Below are positions 57,342 to 64,000 of a stretch of DNA of 64,000 bases, piece by piece. Below the pieces are notes generated by a model that saw nothing but the letters and a program-made list of their open reading frames with translations, was not told the DNA's origin and searched no databases. A program made the translations under genes and the position numbers. Positions within the stretch are counted from its first letter, which is position 1. Every line of letters begins with the position of its first letter. Source of the stretch: Barthelona sp. PAP020 (taxonomy: Eukaryota; Metamonada: BaSk clade); NCBI GenBank assembly GCA_040182905.1, contig JARQWU010000011.1:1-64000 (forward strand), given 5' to 3'.

Positions 57342-58196
57342 TCACTGGTTTTGCTTTTGAGCGAAAACATTATCTGGATTAAAACAAGGCCCATGACCAG
57401 GACATACCAAGAGATTGGGTACTGCACCAAAAAAACGATTCAATTTTGATAAAGAATTTTGCAAAGTCATTTTATCTCCACCAGGAAGATCATGACGTCC
57501 TGGACCTCTGGACATGATCGTATCCCCAGTAAATATTATAGACATCTCTTTTCCTGGATAAAAAAAGCAAACACCACCCATGGAATGCCCTGGTGTGTAT
57601 AAAATTATCATGTCTTGATTCCCAAATGAAAATCGATCAGCAAAAACTTCAGGATTAAAAAATAGTGCTTCAGGCAATTCAAAATATCTATTTCTAAGTT
57701 TTACATAAGTTTTAGCAATTTTCATTGAAAATGCAGCCAAAAACAAAACAATCATCATAATAACGAACGCAACAAATCGCAATATCGGTATATTTCTCCA
57801 AATTCCAAATAACATAAGAATGATTCCCAAATAATTGAAATATTTGCTGAAAATATCTATGCCAAAATATACAAATTGATAAGATGCACTATTATATAAT
57901 ACAGAATCATATGGGTGATGAATTACTTGTAATTCAGGAAAATCATTACATAAATCATGAATGCTACCCATGTGATCAAAATGTGCATGAGTTAATAAAA
58001 TAGTTTGGGGTTTCATATCATATTCATATATCAATTGTTCAATTTCATATGTATATTTAGGACCAGGATCAATAATTTGACAGTTTTTGGAGATTGGATC
58101 AAAAACAACAGCAGTTCTACTCTGAATATTCATTGCTACCGAATTACTGACAAATATCTTTAAATTATCGATTTGATAATCTGTAAATATACTCAT
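57342..58196 (-). CDS. metallo-beta-lactamase-fold hydrolase with an internal membrane hairpin
   Basis: The 284-residue protein shows the MBL metal site: H70-x-H72-x-D74-H75 ('THAHFDHMGS'), H204 ('TPGHSMGG'), D225 ('FTGDTIM') and H268 ('CPGHGP'), in the order of glyoxalase-II-like enzymes. Between the usual second and third metal segments is an insertion with two hydrophobic spans at about 121-132 and 139-157 ('IILMLFGIW', 'FVAFVIMMIVLFLAAFSM'). It has no N-terminal signal. Family members hydrolyse thioesters or phosphodiesters; the substrate here is unknown. The insertion would anchor the catalytic fold to a membrane or be a lipid-binding lid. Start ATG is at 58196. Confidence 0.8.
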   Translation of the reverse strand: MSIFTDYQIDNLKIFVSNSVAMNIQSRTAVVFDPISKNCQIIDPGPKYTYEIEQLIYEYDMKPQTILLTHAHFDHMGSIHDLCNDFPELQVIHHPYDSVLYNSASYQFVYFGIDIFSKYFNYLGIILMLFGIWRNIPILRFVAFVIMMIVLFLAAFSMKIAKTYVKLRNRYFELPEALFFNPEVFADRFSFGNQDMIILYTPGHSMGGVCFFYPGKEMSIIFTGDTIMSRGPGRHDLPGGDKMTLQNSLSKLNRFFGAVPNLLVCPGHGPCFNPDNVFAQKQNQ

Positions 58197-58382
58197 TATA
58201 AATATTTAAAAAAGAAAAAAAGATTAAAAATCCCAAAAAGGGGAATGTGAACGAAGAGATTCACCAATTTCCCTTTTGCTCGAGATAAACTTTAGTGATT
58301 GAAAGATAGTTATTTTTTCATTGTATTTATGGTGTTTAATTTCATGGTTTGATTATTAAAGCAAAAGTTTATTTTATCATTT

Positions 58383-60122
58383 ATGGCTCAAAGATTGACT
58401 CTATCAGCCATCGAAAATAGATTTAAACAAGCTTATGACGATACACCTCCAATGTTTCCAGGAGAATCTGTTATTTTTCGCACCCATAATGTTACTTTGA
58501 TTTTTGAATCGGGAATTATTCAGATTCGTGGAACATTAATAATAACAAATATTAGATTATTCTTTATGGCATATGAAAATTCCAATCGTTCACCAAAACC
58601 TGTTGATCGTGTTAAATTGACTTTGCCTTTCACTACAATAAAACGTTTATCGACATATAGTAATATTAAAAATAATAATGACCAGTTTTATTTGCAAATA
58701 ATCGGAAAAGATTTTTCTTTTTATTCTTTTTGTTTTCCAAAGCATCAAAGTGCAAGAGATAATATATACTCAAAGTTGTTAAGTTTAACACAATCAGTAT
58801 CTATTATACTCCCTTGTATTTTGATTGGACCTGGTGATGTATCTCTCGGTGGTGGTTATGCACTTCATGATTCTTTGTGCGACTATGAACGAACTGGTTT
58901 ATTAAAGCATTTTAGATTGTGTGATAATTTAGATTTTCGCCTTTCACCAACATATCCTTCCCAATTTGTTGTTCCTAGTTCCTTTAGTGATACTGCTCTG
59001 TATCAAGTAGCAAATTTCAGATCTACGAAACGTATTCCTGCAGCTGTATGGCGACATCCTAATGGTGCTTCTCTTTGGAGATGTTCACAACCAAATGCTG
59101 GTCTCTTTCAAGCTTCACAATTGGATGAAAACTATTTTTACTCCATACAACAAACAGGCCTATCTTCAAAAGCCTTATTTATTTTAGATTGTCGTCCTAA
59201 AGCATATGCAATGGCTAATTCTTTAAAGGGCAAAGGTTATGAAGGAAGTTCTTATCGTAATTGTCAGGTTTGGTTTGCTGGAATAGGCAACATTCATGAT
59301 GTAACTTGTTCTTGGGAAAGAATGCATGAGGCCTTTTTCCCACCTATGGTCAATACACAGCCTCAAGATATGGGAAATCTTGGTGATTCAGATTCTCGTG
59401 TCCAACCCATATTAGCCCCATTTGATCTCACACAATTATCTGTAAACGAAAATTTTTTGGTTGCTGTCCAAGCTTCTGGATGGTTAAAACATGTGCAATT
59501 GATATTGTCAGCCAGCAGGATTGGTGGTCATCTTCTTCATCAAGGACATTCTGTAGTTGTTCATTGTTCTGATGGTTGGGACCGGACCTCTCAAGTTTCT
59601 GCATTAATTCAATTGTTGGTTGATCCCTTTTATCGAACTATTAGAGGGTTTGCTATGCTGTTAGAAAGAGAATGGGTCTCATTTGGACATAAATTCATGA
59701 CAAGATCTGGTACTGTTCTTCCAATTGATGGAAAATTTGTTAATTTACCAGCAAAACAAGCGTCGCCTATATTTCCTTTGTTTATGGATTGTGTTTTTCA
59801 ACTTATTCATCAATTTCCCTCAGCTTTTGAATTCAATAACACATTTATAATGGACATATTGGAAAAAGGCTATTTTTATCATTACTCAGGAACATTTTTG
59901 TATGATAATGATCAGGAAAGATTTAATGAAGGTGTTTATATGACTACATCTTCATTGTGGTCTATTTTGAATTTAGAAAATTACAAATATTTAAATTTAT
60001 TGTATGTACCAACAAAAAAAATGTTACAAGTTGCGTTAAACACAAGAAATTTTACCATCTGGACTGATTTTTATGGTAGAATTTTAGAAAGAAAAAAACA
60101 TGCTGGAAAATTGAGTTTGTGA
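58383..60122 (+). CDS. myotubularin-family phosphoinositide 3-phosphatase
   Basis: The 579-residue protein has an N-terminal PH-GRAM domain (about 22-125, 'IIQIRGTLIITNIRLFFMAY') and a myotubularin phosphatase domain (about 160-500). The active-site loop is 'VVHCSDGWDRTSQ' with the catalytic Cys at about 395 and Arg five residues later, the CX5R form seen in active enzymes. 'RIPAAVWRHPNGASLWRCSQ' and 'LFILDCRPKAYAMAN' are further family signatures. It should remove the 3-phosphate from PI3P and PI(3,5)P2 on endosomes. No FYVE or coiled-coil tail is present, closest to the short MTMR2/MTMR1-type plan. Confidence 0.93.
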   Translation: MAQRLTLSAIENRFKQAYDDTPPMFPGESVIFRTHNVTLIFESGIIQIRGTLIITNIRLFFMAYENSNRSPKPVDRVKLTLPFTTIKRLSTYSNIKNNNDQFYLQIIGKDFSFYSFCFPKHQSARDNIYSKLLSLTQSVSIILPCILIGPGDVSLGGGYALHDSLCDYERTGLLKHFRLCDNLDFRLSPTYPSQFVVPSSFSDTALYQVANFRSTKRIPAAVWRHPNGASLWRCSQPNAGLFQASQLDENYFYSIQQTGLSSKALFILDCRPKAYAMANSLKGKGYEGSSYRNCQVWFAGIGNIHDVTCSWERMHEAFFPPMVNTQPQDMGNLGDSDSRVQPILAPFDLTQLSVNENFLVAVQASGWLKHVQLILSASRIGGHLLHQGHSVVVHCSDGWDRTSQVSALIQLLVDPFYRTIRGFAMLLEREWVSFGHKFMTRSGTVLPIDGKFVNLPAKQASPIFPLFMDCVFQLIHQFPSAFEFNNTFIMDILEKGYFYHYSGTFLYDNDQERFNEGVYMTTSSLWSILNLENYKYLNLLYVPTKKMLQVALNTRNFTIWTDFYGRILERKKHAGKLSL

Positions 60123-60654
60123 TATTATATTTGTGTTAATCTTTGTAAATACCATTTTTCTTTTAAAACATAAAAGAAAGCATTTCATTTTTTCTTTTTT
60201 TTTCAATAATTTCTTCTTTATTCTTGTCATTTTTCAGAGCAACAATAATTTATAACAAATTCTATATCATTTCCAAACATGATTGAACCAAAAAATTGGA
60301 ATAAAACACTTTACTTTGTTCAAAACAGACAAATCAAAAGGGATCTTGAAGATAATTTATCAAGAGTTTGGTTGGTTTATGATTAAGTAATCACCTCAAT
60401 CTTTTGTATGTGGGTGAAATAGGGTTATGAAAGAAGGTAATCTAATGATTGAGCAACAAAATGTCCAATGTGATTAAAATTTTATTCTTTTCTTTCTTGT
60501 TTTCTTCTTTGTTTACAAATCATAATTATTTAGGAAACATTATATTGTAATGAAATAATAAGTAAAAACAATAAAAAGATAACAATTAAAATATTTACAA
60601 AAAGAAATGAAAAGAAACTCATCAATTATCTTTTAATTCATTTGGAATTTTACA
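60123..60654. other. 532-bp intergenic region
   Basis: AT-rich spacer between two plus-strand genes. A 35-codon frame from ATG 60280 to TAA 60387 is the only sizeable frame and is not credited. No repeat match. Confidence 0.35.
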
Positions 60655-63147
60655 ATGCTTGATATTGAAGAATTATACACACCAGAACCTTACAAAATTT
60701 TGACTGATGGTCAATTGAAAAATGAAATCCAAAAATGTTTGGGTTGTGACAATAAAGGTTGTCAAAGAGGTTGTCCCGTTGGTTGTTCACCTGCAGATTT
60801 TATTCATGCGGTCAGACAACAACGTCCCCAAGACTTTATTCGTGCAGCCAAATTGATTCTTAATAAGAATCCTATGGGAGGACTTTGTGGTGCTGTTTGT
60901 CCTGATACATTTTGTCAAGCCAAATGTAATCGTAGAAATATTGATGATCCAATTCAAATTCCTCAAATTCAAGCCACCATTGTTGCCAAAGCTCGTGAAT
61001 TTGGTTTGGATTCTCAAACTTGTTTTGTTTCTACTCCTATCACTGATAAGCGTGTTGCCGTTATTGGTGGTGGTCCTGCAGGTATTGCTGCAGGTGTCGC
61101 CATTGCCCAACATGGTATTCAAACTGTTTTATTTGAAAAACATGAGGAATTGGGTGGTGCTGTTAGATATATTCCCGAACATCGTCTTCCTAAAGATTTA
61201 TTGGACAAGGATATTGCATGTTTAGTTTCTCATCCCTTGTTAGAAGTTAAGACTGGCGTTGAAATTCAAGATCCAACTTTACTCTTGGAAGAATTTTCAG
61301 CTGTTGTTGTCACTGTTGGACTTAATAAGGATAAAACTTCTGATGTTCCTGGTGCTATTGAATCATTGAAATTTTTGTCCCAAGAATTCAATAATATGTC
61401 TGGAAAATCTATCACCATCATTGGTGGTGGTGCAGTCGCTGTTGATTGTGCTTCAAAAGCCAGACGCTTAGTTGGACCTAAGGGTTTAGTTAGCATTGCA
61501 TATCGTCGTTCTCAATTGGATATGCCTCTTACCAAACACGAAAGACAAGATATGATGATTCATGGTATTGATATTATTACTCGAGTTCTTCCTGTTGGTT
61601 ATGAAGAAGGAGAATTAATGCTTCAACGTGTTTTATATCCTCCTCGTGGCGTTAAAGGCGATGTTGTCTTTACAAATGCTACAATGGCTGTTCATTCTGA
61701 TTTGGTTGTTTCTGCAATTGGACATGATTCCAATTTAAAGGTTAGCAGCAATGCTGATAATCTTTATTTTGCTGGTGATTATGTTTCTGGTGCATCTACT
61801 GCTGTTCAAGCTGTTGCTTCTGCAAAGAAAACCGTTTCTCATGTTGTTGCTAATCTTTTGAATCAAAAAGTTGTAGCTCATGGAGATAGGGCCAATTTTA
61901 ACTTCTTTGATTTGACTCCTGTTCCTCTTAACAGTACTTTCTTTGGAAAACCAATGATTAATCCTTTTATGGTTTCTGCTTCACCTCTTACTGATGGTTT
62001 AGAAGAATGTCGTAGCTGTTTGAATGCTGGTTGGGGTGGTGTTGTTATGAAAACTGCTTTTGATGGTGAGCATATTCATATTCCAAGTGATTATATGGGT
62101 CTTATGGACGAAAACACTTATTCCAATTGTGATAATGTTTCAGGTCATCCTTTATCTAGAGTTATTGAAGAAGTTGCCATTCTTAAGAGAGAATATCCCG
62201 ATCGTATTATTATGGCTTCAACTGGTGGTCCTTTGACTGGCACTGATGAGCATAATCGTGCAGGATGGCAGAAGAATGTTGCTATTCTTCAAAATGCCGG
62301 TGTTGATGCTGTAGAATTATCTTTAAGTTGTCCTTCTGGTGGTGAAGGTGGTGAAGGAGAAATCGCTTCTCAGAGCGCTGCATTGACTGCCAAAATTGTT
62401 GATTGGGTTTTGGAAGGTTCTGATGGTGTTTCTCCTATCTTATTCAAATTGACTGGTGCTGTGACTTCTATCGAGAAAATTGCTAGCGCTTGCAAGTCTG
62501 CATTTGAAAAACACCCCACTAAACCCGCTGGTATCACTCTTGCAAATAGTTTCCCTGCTGCTCAATTTGTTGAATTTAATCGCAACAAAAAGACTGGCCA
62601 TTATCAAGGACGTACTGTTGGTCTTCATGGTCAAGGAGTTGTTCATATTTCTTATAAATCTTTGGCCAACGCTTGTCAATATGGTCTTGAAACTTCTGGT
62701 AATGGTGGAGTCATGAATTATTTCCATGCTGCTAACTTCCTTGCTTTGGGGGTTAATTCAGTTCAATGTTGTACATTGCCCACAAAGGAAGGTGTTGAAG
62801 TTATTGATGATCTTTGTTATGGTCTTTCACATTGGTTGGCAATGGAAGGTTTGAATTCCGTTGATGAATTAAAAGGCAGAGCTGTTGAAGAACCCTTAAC
62901 TGGTTTCCTTGATCTTAGTCCCGTCAAACGTATTTCTGAACATGATATGAGCCTTTGTGTTGAATGTGGAAATTGTAAGCGTTGCCCTTACATGGCAATT
63001 GATTTGAGAGTCATTGATGGAAAATATACTTTGGAGACTGATGCTTCCAAATGTATCGGTTGTTCCATTTGCGTTTTGAAATGTCCTGCTGATGCCATGT
63101 ATATGCGTGATAGAACCCCAGAGGAGTTAGAAGTTTGTCCTGAATAA
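60655..63147 (+). CDS. dihydropyrimidine-dehydrogenase-like flavoprotein with four Fe-S sites
   Basis: The 830-residue protein follows the DPYD order in compact form (human DPYD is 1,025). An N-terminal Fe-S domain (about 20-105) has 'CLGCDNKGCQRGCPVGC' and 'CGAVCPDTFCQAKC', plus a Gln in 'PQIQATI' where DPYD has its unusual cluster ligand. An FAD/NADPH module follows ('VAVIGGGPAGIAAGVAIAQH', 'ITIIGGGAVAVDCASKARRL'). Then comes an FMN TIM barrel (about 415-760) with 'ELSLSCPSGGEGGEG' as the active-site loop, and two C-terminal 4Fe-4S motifs ('CVECGNCKRCP', 'CIGCSICVLKCP'). DPYD reduces uracil and thymine with NADPH. The Asn and His of the usual NLSCPHG are replaced by Ser, so substrate or mechanism may differ. 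Codon use resembles the aspartic protease gene, suggesting high expression. Confidence 0.8.
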   Translation: MLDIEELYTPEPYKILTDGQLKNEIQKCLGCDNKGCQRGCPVGCSPADFIHAVRQQRPQDFIRAAKLILNKNPMGGLCGAVCPDTFCQAKCNRRNIDDPIQIPQIQATIVAKAREFGLDSQTCFVSTPITDKRVAVIGGGPAGIAAGVAIAQHGIQTVLFEKHEELGGAVRYIPEHRLPKDLLDKDIACLVSHPLLEVKTGVEIQDPTLLLEEFSAVVVTVGLNKDKTSDVPGAIESLKFLSQEFNNMSGKSITIIGGGAVAVDCASKARRLVGPKGLVSIAYRRSQLDMPLTKHERQDMMIHGIDIITRVLPVGYEEGELMLQRVLYPPRGVKGDVVFTNATMAVHSDLVVSAIGHDSNLKVSSNADNLYFAGDYVSGASTAVQAVASAKKTVSHVVANLLNQKVVAHGDRANFNFFDLTPVPLNSTFFGKPMINPFMVSASPLTDGLEECRSCLNAGWGGVVMKTAFDGEHIHIPSDYMGLMDENTYSNCDNVSGHPLSRVIEEVAILKREYPDRIIMASTGGPLTGTDEHNRAGWQKNVAILQNAGVDAVELSLSCPSGGEGGEGEIASQSAALTAKIVDWVLEGSDGVSPILFKLTGAVTSIEKIASACKSAFEKHPTKPAGITLANSFPAAQFVEFNRNKKTGHYQGRTVGLHGQGVVHISYKSLANACQYGLETSGNGGVMNYFHAANFLALGVNSVQCCTLPTKEGVEVIDDLCYGLSHWLAMEGLNSVDELKGRAVEEPLTGFLDLSPVKRISEHDMSLCVECGNCKRCPYMAIDLRVIDGKYTLETDASKCIGCSICVLKCPADAMYMRDRTPEELEVCPE

Positions 63148-63543
63148 TTTGGATTTTTGATAAACGTTATTATGATTTGTTTCTTTTTTTAATAAAATTT
63201 TGTCTATTTTCAGAAAGGACAGGAGTGGAAAAGTTGAAATGATATTTTCTAAAATAAAAGGCACAGAAAATTGTTTGTTTATCAGTTACACAGACTTGAA
63301 TGTCTTTTTACCATTTGGTAGATTTTTCCTTTTCAAAATTTGACAAGTTATCAAACAAATAAATTTATTTCAAAGAAGGAGAGGAGAAAGAATGAATTTT
63401 TGAGAAGTTTTATAAAAACTCACAAGAGATGAAAGTATACAATTCAATGCTGACCATCAAGTTTGAAAAATTGAAAGAAAATTAACAAACATTGTTTTTT
63501 CCGTTATAATTTTTTAGGTTTTAACTCTTATTTTGAACAAGTC
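63148..63543. other. intergenic sequence before repeats
   Basis: AT-rich sequence after the DPYD-like gene. No gene is seen. Confidence 0.3.
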
Positions 63544-63702
63544 ATTTCCAGGACAAGAAACATTGTGAATAAGAAAGAATAGTTTTTATTTGGCTGAAAG
63601 CTTTTGATTCTTATTGATCTTTGGAAACAATCAATTTTCCAAAAGTGAAAGAAACTTTAAAATTTTGTTTTTTCCACATACAAAAGAAAGGCACAAAAAT
63701 AA
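63544..63702 (+). repeat. family A repeat, truncated diverged copy
   Basis: It has the 5' end (ATTTCCAGGACAAGAAACATTG), the TTTGGCTGAAAGCTTTTGA block and the ACTTTAAAATTTTG block. It is then interrupted at about 63702 by the start of the next copy. The copy is more diverged than its neighbour. Confidence 0.55.
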
Positions 63703-64000
63703 TTATTTCCAGGCCAAGAAGCACTGTGCGTATGAGTGAATAAAAAAGAATAGTATCTATTTGGTTAAAGGCTTTCGAGGCCCGATTAATCTGTTGAAAA
63801 ACTTTAGATTTTCTAAGGTAAAGTTTAACCTTTAAAATTTTGCTTTTGCAAAAATACAAAAAAAATCGGAATGAAGAATTTCTCCGAAATTCTCCTACTT
63901 GATCATTCCAATTACATTTCAGTCCCTCAATCCTCCTGGGAATTTGACTGAAATTTGCTAGAATGAGTTTTCTGAGTTTACTTTCTTTGTAAATAAATAT
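63703..64000 (+). repeat. family A repeat, nearly full copy running off the window
   Basis: It starts TTATTTCCAGGCCAAGAAGC and carries GGCTTTCGAGGCCCG, the GAATTTCTCCGAAATTC hairpin and the CTTTCTTTGTAAATAAATAT block. It is closest to the copy at 35375-35698 and would end within about 25 bp beyond the window. Confidence 0.8.

Noticed and set aside
60280-60387. 35-codon frame in the spacer before the DPYD-like gene
   Set aside because: Too short and with no hydrophobic or conserved pattern; it may be a chance frame.
63703-63790. tRNA gene within the family A repeat
   Set aside because: The A/B-box-like motifs are present, but no cloverleaf or acceptor stem can be drawn.

Overview
This is nuclear DNA from a unicellular, flagellated eukaryote. 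It is strongly AT-rich and gene-dense, and most genes are single exons. The four introns I can place with confidence are tiny, 36 to 43 nt. TAA, TAG and TGA all end intact genes, so the standard genetic code applies. The ciliary gene set (IFT54, IFT80, CFAP91, CFAP99, an enkurin-domain protein and an EFCAB6-like EF-hand protein) shows the cell builds a motile 9+2 flagellum. I cannot name the lineage. A heterolobosean or other excavate-like flagellate is a guess from gene content and composition only.

Layout. 1-964 holds the 5' part of a WD40 gene on the minus strand. 965-5.1 kb is a decayed segment: copies of a short interspersed repeat flank a truncated protein-kinase and WD40 relic. 5.1-20 kb is a compact block with IFT54, an EPL1-like chromatin protein, a Golgi-type glycosyltransferase, LEO1, an N-terminally truncated Prp31, TSG101, prefoldin 2, an enkurin protein, proteasome alpha-3 and several unrecognised proteins. 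20-31 kb carries a coiled-coil protein, a secreted pepsin-like protease, IFT80, a DEAH helicase, RRP1, a mannose-6-phosphate-receptor-like membrane protein with an in-frame TGA, and a GOS28-type SNARE. 31-45 kb carries a SNAPC4-like Myb protein, a possible very small membrane protein, DGAT2, a very large membrane-anchored subtilisin, an EF-hand repeat protein and a CHK-like kinase. 45-56 kb holds a GAF-GAF-PAS adenylyl cyclase head-to-head with CFAP91, then CFAP99 and a small protein. 56-57.3 kb has a second repeat family. 57.3-63.1 kb holds a metallo-beta-lactamase-fold protein with an internal membrane hairpin, a myotubularin phosphatase and a DPYD-like oxidoreductase. The window ends inside another copy of the first repeat.

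There are no operons. The genes share broad themes: flagellum assembly and motility, RNA processing and transcription, endomembrane traffic, and lipid or phosphoinositide metabolism. The most unusual items are the repeat family with Pol III box-like motifs (seven copies or fragments), the in-frame TGA, the truncated Prp31, the split MBL fold and the DPYD active-site substitutions. I found no tRNA, rRNA, CRISPR array, transposase or virus-like gene.
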